From contig URJB01000017.1 of the NCBI GenBank assembly GCA_900548145.1, positions 1 to 40,306 of the forward strand: a stretch of DNA of 40,306 nt, in the 5' to 3' direction. The notes below the pieces were generated by a model. The model searched no databases and had not been told where the DNA came from. It was given only the letters and a program-made list of their open reading frames with translations. Position 1 is the first letter of the stretch; every line of letters starts with the position of its first letter. The translations under genes and the position numbers were made by a program. Source of the DNA: an uncultured Eubacteriales bacterium (GTDB lineage Bacteria; Bacillota; Clostridia; Christensenellales; Aristaeellaceae). Below are positions 1 through 7,807 of this stretch, one piece after another.

Positions 1-55
1 TCGAAATCAGTTGATCCGCAAGGGTCCGTGGGTTCGAATCCCACCGTCTCCGCCA
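1..55 (+). tRNA. tRNA-Ser(CGA), 3' part only
   Basis: Only the 3' half is present because the window starts inside the anticodon loop. The first bases read U33, then anticodon CGA, then AA. A class II variable arm follows (GATCC paired with GGGTC), then a T-arm GTGGG/TTCGAAT/CCCAC at 28-44, the acceptor strand CGTCTCC, discriminator G and an encoded CCA at 53-55. The long variable arm and discriminator G fit serine. The anticodon assignment is less sure because the 5' side of the loop is missing. Confidence 0.85.
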
Positions 56-171
56 AATACAAATTCAAATTCCACATTCAGGCCCTCAGTTTCCTTCAGG
101 AAGGCCTCATAAAACAGAGGAACCGCTTCCTCCTCATTGTAGCAGGGAATCACCACGCTGAGTTTTTTCAT
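56..171 (-). pseudogene. Family 2 glycosyltransferase, N-terminal fragment
   Basis: Read on the minus strand from ATG at 171-169, the frame begins MKKLSVVIPCYNEEEAVPLF, the first strand and helix of GT2 enzymes of the DPM1/GtrB type, which transfer sugars to polyprenyl phosphate. A good ribosome site (GAAAGGAG) precedes the ATG. After about 38 codons, where a VDDGS metal-binding motif would be expected, the frame runs into the CCA end of the tRNA-Ser at 55. The rest of the gene is missing. The break sits exactly at the tRNA 3' end, so this is either a rearrangement junction or an assembly join. Confidence 0.75.
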
Positions 172-191
172 GGATGATGCTCCTTTCGTAC

Positions 192-364
192 TTATTCCAC
201 CAGATGGCAAAGCGTTTGCGCCACAAGGGAATGCAGCATGGAACGCAGGGTTTGGTCGCCGTCAACGACGTGGATATCCACCTCGCACAGCCAGTCCTCT
301 CCGATCACGCAGGCCAGCGCGTCCAGCTGCAGATCGCATTCGCCGCAGCGCAGCCAGTAGCCAA
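192..364 (-). pseudogene. C-terminal tail of an unidentified gene
   Basis: An open minus-strand frame runs from about 364 to a TAA at 194-192, ending 20 bases before the glycosyltransferase start, as expected for two neighbouring genes of one operon. It encodes about 57 residues, including GYWLRCGECDLQLDALAC and DGDQTLRSMLHSL. I do not recognise the family. The upstream part of the gene is replaced by a tRNA-Thr fragment, so only the tail remains. Confidence 0.45.
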
Positions 365-408
365 GGAACGCATGACCGGATTTGAACCGGTGACCTCATC
401 CTTACCAA
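365..408 (-). other. Displaced tRNA-Thr(GGU) 3' half, possible att remnant
   Basis: On the minus strand this reads from the anticodon loop TTGGTAA (408-402) through a variable loop and a T-arm ACCGG/TTCAAAT/CCGGT (391-375) to the acceptor strand CATGCGT (374-368), discriminator T and CC. It resembles the 3' half of bacterial tRNA-Thr(GGU). The 5' side of the anticodon stem is absent: bases 409-413 cannot pair. A tRNA piece running exactly from anticodon loop to 3' end is the usual block duplicated by tyrosine-recombinase integration into tRNA genes. Confidence 0.6.
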
Positions 409-517
409 AAATCTGTTTTACGTGGCGGGTGGGATTTCGCATGAGTTTGATACGCTGCACTTCAACTACAAAAATGTATTCGATATGCTTGACTCAACAT
501 CAGAAGCCTCAATATGA
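407..517 (+). pseudogene. Short C-terminal gene remnant, unidentified
   Basis: Beginning where the tRNA-Thr fragment ends, a frame of 36 residues (it contains NLFYVAGGISHEFDTLHFNY) runs to TGA at 515-517. The residue composition looks like genuine protein sequence, but there is no start codon or ribosome site and I do not recognise the family. It is probably the tail of a gene cut by the same event that placed the tRNA fragment. Confidence 0.3.
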
Positions 518-552
518 TAACAAAAAAGACACTAAAAAAGTTAGAAAATGGA

Positions 553-581
553 TTGACAATGCACAAACATACAGCTATAAT
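553..581 (+). promoter_or_regulatory. Sigma-A promoter of the GntR/glycoside operon
   Basis: A perfect consensus promoter: TTGACA at 553-558, a 17-base spacer, TATAAT at 576-581. It lies 28 bases before the regulator's start codon. The sequence CAGATATCAG at 587-596, just downstream, shares its GATATC core with the palindrome at 1368-1387 and could be an autoregulatory site. Confidence 0.85.
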
Positions 582-609
582 GAAATCAGATATCAGATGA
601 GGGAGGAGA

Positions 610-1311
610 ATGGCCGTGGCAAAGCAAGGTATTTTGCAGAAAAGGATTAAAAAGCCTTCCGTTGCCAATACGGTAATGCAGCGCGTTTATGATGCCCTTT
701 TGGAAGGAGAAATCAAGCCAGGGGATTTGCTGCCCTCCGAAGCCGAGCTCTCTGAGCAGTTGAACGTTGGAAAATCCAGTGTGCGTGAAGCGATCAAAAT
801 GCTGAGCGCCATTGGTGTGGTTGAATCAGTGCAGGGCGAGGGTACGTTTATTCGTACCAGCATTGATGAAGCAGCCGTTAATCCCATGACTTATCAAATG
901 GTTCTGATGCAGGGCGCCGATGAGCAGATTCTGGAACTGCGCTACTGCCTTGAGCCTGCATACACGCTGCTTGCTATGCGTAAGGCAACCCCGGAGGATT
1001 TGGAGAAAATCCATGATACGGTTGTCAATTTGGAGCGTAAAATTTGCACCAATAGCCAAACTGCACAGGATGACCTCGCTTTTCATGAGGCGATTCTGGA
1101 TGCGACGCATAACCCCTATCTGATTCGTATCGGTAAAACCATTCTGCAATTGTTTGAAGCTTCTATTCAGAAGTCAATGTGTAATATTCCCGATCAGGCT
1201 TTGGAAGATCATCGAAGAATCATTGAGGCCTTTGAACAAAAGGACAGCGATGCGCTTCATGAAGCCGTGCTGAAAAGCTTTGTTGGTTGGGAAAAAATGC
1301 TTTATCATTAA
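610..1311 (+). CDS. GntR-family regulator, FadR/FCD subfamily
   Basis: A 233-residue transcription regulator. The N-terminal winged helix-turn-helix (about residues 15-80) carries the family signature LLPSEAELSEQLNVGKSSVREAIKML. The rest is an FCD ligand-binding domain, with DDLAFHEAILDATHNP and a later LEDHRRII supplying the Asp/His residues that bind metal in this subfamily. Such proteins repress or activate catabolic operons in response to a sugar acid or similar effector. GGGAGGAG sits 5 bases before the chosen ATG. It is the first gene of the operon that continues with the glycoside hydrolase and ABC genes, so local control is likely. The effector is unknown. Confidence 0.9.
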   Translation: MAVAKQGILQKRIKKPSVANTVMQRVYDALLEGEIKPGDLLPSEAELSEQLNVGKSSVREAIKMLSAIGVVESVQGEGTFIRTSIDEAAVNPMTYQMVLMQGADEQILELRYCLEPAYTLLAMRKATPEDLEKIHDTVVNLERKICTNSQTAQDDLAFHEAILDATHNPYLIRIGKTILQLFEASIQKSMCNIPDQALEDHRRIIEAFEQKDSDALHEAVLKSFVGWEKMLYH

Positions 1312-1323
1312 TCGGGTTTTCTT

Positions 1324-1352
1324 TTGTAATAACCGTGTAGACGGTTATTCTA
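1324..1352 (+). promoter_or_regulatory. Possible promoter with inverted-repeat operator
   Basis: The inverted repeat AATAACCGT (1328-1336), loop GTAG, ACGGTTATT (1341-1349) has a perfect 9-base arm and a GT-N4-AC core, which fits GntR operators. It lies between a weak -35 (TTGTAA, 1324-1329) and a weak -10 (TATTCT, 1346-1351), a classic repressor position. It has no T-tract, so it is unlikely to be a terminator of the regulator gene. Confidence 0.4.
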
Positions 1353-1367
1353 TCCCCTTACTCATAT

Positions 1368-1387
1368 GATATCTGTAGAAAGATATC
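1368..1387 (+). promoter_or_regulatory. GATATCT palindrome upstream of glycoside hydrolase
   Basis: GATATCT, six bases, AGATATC: a perfect 7-base inverted repeat 28 bases before the hydrolase start. The GATATC core recurs downstream of the regulator's own promoter at 589-594. This may be an operator of the operon's GntR protein or a leader hairpin. It is flanked on both sides by CATATG. Confidence 0.35.
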
Positions 1388-1415
1388 TGAACATATGAAA
1401 AAAGGAGAATCAAAA

Positions 1416-3425
1416 ATGCGGTACGAGCAGGTCGGAAAACGTTGGATTGTTCAGATTATGGACAACGGCGCAGCAGCACTCATCGACAGGCAGAAGGATG
1501 TTACCTGGGGAGGCGAAGTACCTGGCTGGGTTACCATGCGCAGCGGCGAATGCTTTACCCTTGGTGCTCCTGAAAAAGTAGGGCGGACTGCCGAGGGAGC
1601 CGCTTATGCCGTGTATAAAATCCCCGGGTATTCTTTCCGCGCAGTGTTTGCTCTTGATGAGGATGAGCTGACGCTCAGCATTGAAGAACTGTACTGCGAG
1701 GGTGAACTGGAATCCATCGAATACCCCGCGCACATGCTGCGGGTCGATACGGGCGTCAAAGGAGGATATGTTGTCATTCCTCATAAACAGGGTACACTCA
1801 TCCCCTCCCGTCTGGACGATGGATTCATGCGCTATCGTCATAACACATGGAAAAACATCGCTGATATCGACCAGACCATGCCGTTTGAATTCTGCGGCCT
1901 GAATATGACATGGTTTGGCGCCAGCTTCAATGGCTCTTCCGTGATGTGCTATCTTCCCGAGGCGGTCGATATGGCGCTGCACGTTGCCGGCAATGCTGTA
2001 TACGACGAAAACGGCAAGCTGGTCAACAGCCGTCAGGGCGATCTTCCCGGCAAGCGCTATTCGTCACTGACGCCGATCTGGCGTGCAAGCAGAGGCAAAC
2101 TGCGCTATACGCGCCGCATGTCTGTGAAGCTGACGGAAAACGGATATGTTGGCATGGCCAAGCGCTACCGCGAGCTTGTGAAGGCATCGGGCAGATTTGT
2201 TTCCCTTGAAGAAAAAATCAAGATGAATCCTGCTGTGGCTGGAATGATCGGCGCTCCCGATCTGAAAATCTACATTTATACCCATCGCCGCAATGAACCG
2301 CGTCTTCGTTCCTGGTCAGAACCTGTGCTGGATGGTTACGAGTGTGTACACACCACGTTTGACCAGGTAGGAGAAATGGTTGAGGACATGCAGAAGATGG
2401 GCATGGAAAAGGCGCTGGTGCTGCTTGGCGGCTGGAACCGCGCCGGTTACGACCGGGAACACATTGATATGTGGCCTCCGGCAGAAGGTGCGGGCGGCGT
2501 GGAAGGTTTGGCCCGTGCCAGCCGTAAAGCCATCGAGGCTGGTTATGTCTTCTCCCTTCATGACAATTATCAGGACATCTATCCCGATTCACCCAGCTAC
2601 GATGAAAAGCTGGTCATGAAGCATCCTGATGGCTCTGTGCATCTGGGAGGCGTCTGGGATGGCGGCCTGTGCCGTCTGGTGTGTTCTTCTCAGGCGATGG
2701 ATTTAGCTGATCCCGTTATTAAGAACGTAAAAGATCATACCGCCGTCAACTCGTACTACCTGGATACCACCACCTCCGCTCCCATGTATGAATGCTACGA
2801 TGAAGATCACCCCATGGTTCGTGCAGATGACCGGGCGAACAAGCGCGCTATTCTGGACAAACTGGCTGCGCAGGGATGGGTAGTCGGTGCAGAAGCCGGT
2901 GTGGATTGGGCCGTGCCCGTTGCTACCTTCTTTGAAGGAATGCCCGGTTCGGCTGTAGACCTGAATCACGGCGCCGAGTCGGCTGACTTTGGCATGATGG
3001 TGCCGCTTTTTAACCTGGTTTATCACGACGCTGTGGTTTGCTACTGGCAGCATGGCCAGCCCTTTGGCCGCGAGGATCACGTCAATCACGTGCTGCATGA
3101 TTTGCTCAGCGCACAGCCGTCCAGCTGGTCCCTCATCTATGAGCAGTGGGAAGACCTGAAGCCTTTGATCTGGCAGTGCTATGATCTGCTCGGCCGCCTG
3201 CACGCCCGTACAGCGTTCTGTGATATGGTCAGCCACGAGTATGTGACGCCTGATTTCGAGGTGCACCGCACGACTTTCTCGGATGGAACGACCGTAAGCG
3301 TCAACTTCGACATCCGTTCTCATGCCTGCGGGGATATCATGCTGGCGCCCAAGGGCTTCTGTGTTTCGTTCCCCGGTGAAGAGCCCATCGTTGGCAGACT
3401 TTCCAGGGATATCGTTCTTGGTTAA
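1416..3425 (+). CDS. Putative glycoside hydrolase, DUF5696/GH101-like
   Basis: A 669-residue protein without a signal peptide, so probably cytoplasmic. The N-terminal ~250 residues look like a beta-rich galactose-mutarotase-like domain. The rest resembles the barrel of DUF5696 proteins, distant relatives of GH101 endo-alpha-N-acetylgalactosaminidase. Candidate active-site segments are SYYLDTTTSAPMYECYDED and VGAEAGVDWAVP, with an Asp and a Glu where clan members carry nucleophile and acid. ATG 1416 is chosen over the in-frame ATG 1395 because AAAGGAG (1399-1405) lies between them at ideal spacing. It is followed by a sugar ABC importer, which suggests hydrolysis of an imported oligosaccharide. 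Family assignment is from memory of motifs; the substrate is unknown. Confidence 0.6.
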   Translation: MRYEQVGKRWIVQIMDNGAAALIDRQKDVTWGGEVPGWVTMRSGECFTLGAPEKVGRTAEGAAYAVYKIPGYSFRAVFALDEDELTLSIEELYCEGELESIEYPAHMLRVDTGVKGGYVVIPHKQGTLIPSRLDDGFMRYRHNTWKNIADIDQTMPFEFCGLNMTWFGASFNGSSVMCYLPEAVDMALHVAGNAVYDENGKLVNSRQGDLPGKRYSSLTPIWRASRGKLRYTRRMSVKLTENGYVGMAKRYRELVKASGRFVSLEEKIKMNPAVAGMIGAPDLKIYIYTHRRNEPRLRSWSEPVLDGYECVHTTFDQVGEMVEDMQKMGMEKALVLLGGWNRAGYDREHIDMWPPAEGAGGVEGLARASRKAIEAGYVFSLHDNYQDIYPDSPSYDEKLVMKHPDGSVHLGGVWDGGLCRLVCSSQAMDLADPVIKNVKDHTAVNSYYLDTTTSAPMYECYDEDHPMVRADDRANKRAILDKLAAQGWVVGAEAGVDWAVPVATFFEGMPGSAVDLNHGAESADFGMMVPLFNLVYHDAVVCYWQHGQPFGREDHVNHVLHDLLSAQPSSWSLIYEQWEDLKPLIWQCYDLLGRLHARTAFCDMVSHEYVTPDFEVHRTTFSDGTTVSVNFDIRSHACGDIMLAPKGFCVSFPGEEPIVGRLSRDIVLG

Positions 3426-3449
3426 TACCATGCGGAGGAATGCATGGTA
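3426..3449 (+). other. Hairpin between hydrolase and binding-protein genes
   Basis: TACCATGC and GCATGGTA form an 8-base stem around an 8-base loop containing GGAGGA. It follows the hydrolase stop directly. There is no T-tract, so an mRNA stabilising or processing role before the abundant binding-protein message is more likely than termination. Confidence 0.5.
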
Positions 3450-3473
3450 ATAAATAAAAAGGAGGTCTCCAAA

Positions 3474-4727
3474 ATGAAGAAACTGTTGTCCTTGTTGCTC
3501 ACTGCTCTGATGCTGCTCGGCCTGTGCTCGCCTGCGCTGGCAGATGACGAACTCACGCTGGAATACTGGATTGCCGGTGACGCTCGTCGTACTCCTGTAT
3601 ACATTGAATCTGCAGGCCGCTTTACCGAAGCCACCGGCATCAAGGTCAATGTAACTGAAGAAGTTGGCGACAATACGCAGATTCAGCAGAAGCTGCTGAC
3701 CATGATTGCCTCCGGCAGCGCTCCTAACGTGCTTCAGGTGGACACCATGTACGTAGCTGACATGGCGCGTGCCGGCATCATCATGCCGCTGGATGAGTTT
3801 CCCGGCTTCCAGGAGACGAAGGACGCTATCATCGCGGCCGAAGTTGATCCCCTGGTTGTAGATGGCAAGACCTACGGCTTCCCCATTCGCGGCAACTCCA
3901 TCCACCTTGTGTACAACAAGCAGATGTTCCGCGAGGCTGGCCTTGATCCCGAGAATCCTCCCAAGACGCTGGACGAGCTTGCTGATGCGGCTGTGAAGCT
4001 CACCAAGCGTGACGCGGACGGCAACATCGAAGTGTACGGCTTTGAAATTGGCATGAATGCCGACCCTCACTGGAGTCTGCATGCGTTCAGTCCTATCTTC
4101 TGGGGCTTCGGCGGCGAGTATCAGCTGGAAGACGGTTCTTCCGGTTGGGGCAGCGAGGCTGGCGTCAAGGCGCTGGAATACTGGAACAAGCTGGTGAATG
4201 AACTGCAGGTATCTCCCGTGGAGCGCATCACCAACGGTTTTGTCAGCGGCAAGCTGGCCATGATGCTGGACGGCGAGTGGAATTTCCGCGCCTGGCGTGA
4301 AGAATATCCCGAGCTGGATTACGGCATCTCCACCATTCCCATGCCTTCTGCTGATGTAACTCCTCAGATTCCTCTGGGCGGCCGCGCATGCGTGATCCCC
4401 GTTATGAGCACCCATCAGGAAGAGGGCTGGGAGCTGCTCAAGCACGTACTGTCCTATGACGAGCAGATGGCTTATACCAAGGCTGAAGTTGGTCTGGGTG
4501 TTCGTCAGGACATGGGCAGCGATCCCTGGTTCGATACCAACAAGAACTATCGTCTGGTGCTGGAGGATATGCAGTACTCCAAGCCCAAGGCTGCTACTGA
4601 GATCATGCAGATGGATACCATCGTGTTCGACGCCATTCAGCAGGTTATCCTGATGGGCGCCGATCCTGCGGAAGCTCTGGCTGCGGCTGATGAAGCCTAT
4701 AACGAACTGCTCGCTTCGCTCGAGTAA
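3474..4727 (+). CDS. Sugar ABC transporter substrate-binding protein
   Basis: 417 residues, extracellular solute-binding family 1 (MalE-like). It has a signal peptide with charged start, hydrophobic core and cleavage after SPALA, giving a mature N-terminus DDELTLEYWIAGD. There is no lipobox cysteine in the right context, which is unusual for a Gram-positive binding protein. It should capture a carbohydrate outside the membrane and deliver it to the two permeases encoded next. ATG 3474 is chosen because AAAGGAGG precedes it and it opens the signal peptide; the upstream ATG 3444 lies inside a hairpin. No ATPase gene is in the operon. Confidence 0.9.
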   Translation: MKKLLSLLLTALMLLGLCSPALADDELTLEYWIAGDARRTPVYIESAGRFTEATGIKVNVTEEVGDNTQIQQKLLTMIASGSAPNVLQVDTMYVADMARAGIIMPLDEFPGFQETKDAIIAAEVDPLVVDGKTYGFPIRGNSIHLVYNKQMFREAGLDPENPPKTLDELADAAVKLTKRDADGNIEVYGFEIGMNADPHWSLHAFSPIFWGFGGEYQLEDGSSGWGSEAGVKALEYWNKLVNELQVSPVERITNGFVSGKLAMMLDGEWNFRAWREEYPELDYGISTIPMPSADVTPQIPLGGRACVIPVMSTHQEEGWELLKHVLSYDEQMAYTKAEVGLGVRQDMGSDPWFDTNKNYRLVLEDMQYSKPKAATEIMQMDTIVFDAIQQVILMGADPAEALAAADEAYNELLASLE

Positions 4728-4736
4728 GGCACTTTC

Positions 4737-4766
4737 GCAGGGAGGAGGAGTAATCCTCCGCCCTGC
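4737..4766 (+). other. Strong intercistronic hairpin after binding protein
   Basis: GCAGGG-A-GGAGGA and TCCTCC-G-CCCTGC form a 12-pair stem with one A/G mismatch and a GTAA loop. It lies between the binding-protein and permease genes with no T-run. Such hairpins commonly protect the upstream message and set binding protein above permease levels. Confidence 0.65.
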
Positions 4767-4792
4767 ATTCTTAGCACAGGGAGGCTGCGCAT

Positions 4793-5695
4793 ATGAAAAA
4801 ACAGAGGCTCTCACTCAGCCGGCGTCAGGCCATCATTGGCGTGGTGTTCCTGCTGCCGTTTCTGATTCACTTTTCCATGTTCCTGATTTATCCCTTCTTT
4901 TCAACCGCTTATACATCTCTGACAAATGCAAACCTGATGTCTCTGACAGAAAAATTTGTCGGACTGAAGAACTACCAGAATGTTCTGAAAGATAAGCTGT
5001 TTATTTCTTCGCTGAAAAACACAGGTCTCTATCTGCTGATTGACGGTGTGGGCGTAGTGATTTTCGGCATGCTGATGGCGCTTGCTCTCAACCAGAAAAT
5101 TCGCGGAATTTCCTTTTTCCGCACAGCGTTCTATATTCCTGTCCTGGTGGACTGGGTCATTGTATCCATTGTCTTTCTGTTTATTCTCGAACCCAATTTT
5201 GGCGTGGCCAACTATGTATTGCGTCAATTGAACCTTCCGCAGCAGAAATTTTTGACCAGTCCGCTGCAGTCCATGCCCATCATAGCCATCGCTTCCGTCT
5301 GGAAAGGATCCGGTTACTATGCCGTTTTCTTCCTTGCAGCTTTGCAGGACGTACCGGTTGATCTGAAAGAAGCGGCACAAATTGACGGAGCCACAGCCAT
5401 CCGAACTTTTTTCAGCATTACGCTGCCGCAAATAATGCCTGTAGTCATCTTTGTGGTTCTGATTTCCTTCATCGGTTCCCTGAAGGGATTCGATCAGTTC
5501 TACATCATGACCAAGGGTGGACCGGCGCGTTCAACAACAACCATTATGTACTATTTCTATGAAGTAGCTTTTACAAATATGAAAACGGGCAAAGGAGCTG
5601 CCATTGCTATGGTTTTCACAGCAATTGTGCTTGCTTTTACAGCCGTTCAGCGTATTCTGTCCAGCCGCCTTGCCGGTGCGGACGGCGTAAATTGA
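4793..5695 (+). CDS. Sugar ABC permease, MalF/UgpA type
   Basis: 300 residues with about six membrane helices, starting with IIGVVFLLPFLIHFSMFLIY. The permease ATPase-contact (EAA) motif is seen as EAAQIDGATAIRTFFSITLP near residue 200. It forms the import channel together with the next gene product. GGGAGG lies 8 bases before the ATG. It is 66 bases after the binding-protein stop, across a hairpin, and only 12 bases before the partner permease. Confidence 0.92.
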   Translation: MKKQRLSLSRRQAIIGVVFLLPFLIHFSMFLIYPFFSTAYTSLTNANLMSLTEKFVGLKNYQNVLKDKLFISSLKNTGLYLLIDGVGVVIFGMLMALALNQKIRGISFFRTAFYIPVLVDWVIVSIVFLFILEPNFGVANYVLRQLNLPQQKFLTSPLQSMPIIAIASVWKGSGYYAVFFLAALQDVPVDLKEAAQIDGATAIRTFFSITLPQIMPVVIFVVLISFIGSLKGFDQFYIMTKGGPARSTTTIMYYFYEVAFTNMKTGKGAAIAMVFTAIVLAFTAVQRILSSRLAGADGVN

Positions 5696-5707
5696 GGAGG
5701 AACTGGC

Positions 5708-6529
5708 ATGAAAAAAGCTTTCAAGCGCTTTCTCCAATATGGCATCATGCTTCTATGGACGGCTATATGCATTGGGCCGTTTGTGTGGATTCTGCTTTCC
5801 TCGTTTAAACCGCTTCGTGAAATTACGGCCTGGCCTCCTACACTATGGCCGCAAACGGCAACAACCAACAACTATATCGAGGCGTGGAACAGCATCCCCT
5901 ATGGGCGCTATCTGCTCAATAGCCTGTTGATTGCTACGTTATCCACAGCGTCGGTCGTGCTGGTAGCCTGTTTTGCCGCATACAGTCTGGTGGTTCTTAA
6001 GTCCAAGCTGTCCAAGCTGGTGGAGATCCTGATTCTGATCGGCCTGATTATGCCGGCTCAGATCACCTTCATCCCCCTGTTTAAAATGATGCGCAGCTTT
6101 GGCCTGATTGACAGCTATGCTGGTTTGGTTCTGCCCTATCTTTCAACGGCATTTGGCGTATACATGATGACCTCGTTCTACAAAATGATGCCATTTTCGC
6201 TGGTAGATGCTGCGCGAATTGATGGTTTGGGCGAGTTTGGCATTGTAACCCGTATCGTAATGCCCAACGCCAAAAGCGGCATCATCACCCTGATCATCTT
6301 TAACTTCCAGCAGGTATGGAAGGATCTGTTCTGGCCGCTGCTGCTGATCAACAAAACCGAGCTACGCACAGTACCAATTGGCATTACGGCGTTTTTGCAG
6401 CAGGAGGCACAGAACCAGGGGCAGATTCTGGCTGCAGCGATTATTTCAATCCTTCCGCTGTTCCTTGTTTATGCTATTTTTCAGAAACAATTTGTTCAGG
6501 GCGCTTCCTTTAGCGGTCTGAAGATGTAA
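5708..6529 (+). CDS. Sugar ABC permease, MalG/UgpE type
   Basis: 273 residues with six predicted helices and the EAA-type motif DAARIDGLGEFGIVTRIVMP in the C-terminal half. It ends FVQGASFSGLKM, in line with the G-VKG type ending of this family. It pairs with the preceding permease. GAGGAACTGGC precedes the ATG. The operon lacks an ATP-binding subunit, so a shared MsmK/MsiK-like ATPase elsewhere must energise it. Confidence 0.92.
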   Translation: MKKAFKRFLQYGIMLLWTAICIGPFVWILLSSFKPLREITAWPPTLWPQTATTNNYIEAWNSIPYGRYLLNSLLIATLSTASVVLVACFAAYSLVVLKSKLSKLVEILILIGLIMPAQITFIPLFKMMRSFGLIDSYAGLVLPYLSTAFGVYMMTSFYKMMPFSLVDAARIDGLGEFGIVTRIVMPNAKSGIITLIIFNFQQVWKDLFWPLLLINKTELRTVPIGITAFLQQEAQNQGQILAAAIISILPLFLVYAIFQKQFVQGASFSGLKM

Positions 6530-6548
6530 ACAGCAAAGGAGGATGCCC

Positions 6549-6911
6549 ATGCCCCCGCTTAGTACCGCTGTTTCTGCCGGAGATTATGTGTTTCTCAGCG
6601 GCATACCTCCTGTTAAGAACGGGCAGGTGATTGCTCCGCAGGACATAGTGCTGCAGGCAGAGTATGTATTAAAAAAAATGGATGAAGTACTGGCAGCGTT
6701 TGAATTATCATTGAAACACCTGGCTTATGTACAGATTTATCTGCAAAGTATGGATGACTATGAGACGGTCAATGCGGTATATGAAAGGCACATGCCACAG
6801 CCATATCCAGCTCGCAAAGTCATTATTACGGATTTCGCTGTGAAAGGCGTACGCCTTGAGATGAATGGTATCGCGACAGGAAAAATCAAAGAATGCATAT
6901 TTATGCCATAA
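6549..6911 (+). CDS. RidA/YjgF family enamine-imine deaminase
   Basis: 120 residues of the RidA fold, a trimeric cytosolic family that hydrolyses reactive enamine/imine intermediates to keto acids and ammonia. The Arg of PARKVI and the Glu of RLEMNGIA match the two residues that bind substrate in active RidA (Arg105 and Glu120 in the E. coli protein). ATG 6549 is preferred to 6543 because AAAGGAGG ends directly before the earlier ATG and is six bases from the later one. It sits between a sugar importer and an amidohydrolase, so the pathway probably makes an unstable imine, as with amino sugars or sugar-acid dehydration. Confidence 0.85.
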   Translation: MPPLSTAVSAGDYVFLSGIPPVKNGQVIAPQDIVLQAEYVLKKMDEVLAAFELSLKHLAYVQIYLQSMDDYETVNAVYERHMPQPYPARKVIITDFAVKGVRLEMNGIATGKIKECIFMP

Positions 6912-6923
6912 GGAGTGATTGAT

Positions 6924-7679
6924 ATGATTTTTGATGCGGATCTTCATCTTTCTCTCACGGAGGACAATGGTCTCACTGCGGAAGCTGCACTCCATGCCCT
7001 GGACAAAGCGTGTATCGACAAAGCGAACATCTGGCTTCAGCCGCCCTACATGCGCGTGATTGATGAAGCAAATCAATACATTTATCAATCTGTCAAGGCG
7101 CATCCCGATCGTTTCAGCGCAACCGGTTGGGTGGATCCCCACTTTGGAGAAGAAAAGTCCCGCGACATGCTCAAGCGCTGCATTGAGGAATACGGGATGC
7201 GCACCATCAAATTCAATGGAGCTCAAAACAGCTATTATATTGATTCACCGGAGCTGTTTCCGTTATATGAGCAGATGAATCAGGCTGGCTGTGCACTGGC
7301 ATTCCACATCGGATCCGATTTCTTTGACTTTACTCATCCTTCACGTGCCCAGCGTATAGCGGAGCATTTCCCCACGATGCCTGTGATGCTGGTTCATATG
7401 GGCGGAGCAGGCAAACCGGATTTGAGCAATGCCTGTATTGACGTGGCCAAAGTCTGTCCCAATGTGATGCTGACAGGCAGCGCTGTATCCTACCTTTCAA
7501 TCATTCACGCGATTAAAGAACTGGGACCTGAACGCGTCTGCTTTGGAAGCGACGCCCCCTTTGCCCTGCCGCATGTTGAACGCGCCGCTTATGAGGCATT
7601 CCTGCCCGATGTGACAGATGCTGCAGGTGCCGAGCTGATCATGTGTAAAAACGCCATGAAATTTTTCCAGTACAATTGA
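6924..7679 (+). CDS. Amidohydrolase-2 family TIM-barrel hydrolase
   Basis: 251 residues. The start reads IFDADLHLS, a variant of the DxHxH metal motif with one His replaced. Later come AFHIGSDFF, MPVMLVHMGGAG and RVCFGSDAPF, which supply the conserved His, His and Asp of the amidohydrolase barrel (PF04909-like). Family members hydrolyse lactones or amides or decarboxylate aromatic acids, so the reaction cannot be fixed. AAGGAG lies 8 bases before ATG 6924; the GTG at 6915 overlaps that ribosome site and is rejected. It is the last gene of the operon, 12 bases after RidA. Confidence 0.8.
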   Translation: MIFDADLHLSLTEDNGLTAEAALHALDKACIDKANIWLQPPYMRVIDEANQYIYQSVKAHPDRFSATGWVDPHFGEEKSRDMLKRCIEEYGMRTIKFNGAQNSYYIDSPELFPLYEQMNQAGCALAFHIGSDFFDFTHPSRAQRIAEHFPTMPVMLVHMGGAGKPDLSNACIDVAKVCPNVMLTGSAVSYLSIIHAIKELGPERVCFGSDAPFALPHVERAAYEAFLPDVTDAAGAELIMCKNAMKFFQYN

Positions 7680-7807
7680 AAACGGTAATCTGGCTTGAAC
7701 GCAAGCTAAGCCTGTTTCTTCTTGAAAGTAGTTATCAAAAATCCGGCTAAACTGCCCCCAACTGTGCAGACAGTACAAAAAACCTTGAGTTGGAAAAAGG
7801 AAGATTA

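Noticed and set aside
7..210. A 67-residue open frame ending GGIRTHGPLRIN
   Set aside because: The tail is antisense tRNA sequence read as protein, a known false-protein signature. Only the glycosyltransferase start (56-171) is real coding sequence.
1395..1415. Upstream ATG for the glycoside hydrolase
   Set aside because: The ribosome site AAAGGAG lies inside this extension and points to ATG 1416.
2703..4814. A 703-codon open frame opposite the hydrolase and binding-protein genes
   Set aside because: It lies wholly antisense to two convincing genes, has no recognisable domains and results from codon bias in the true genes.
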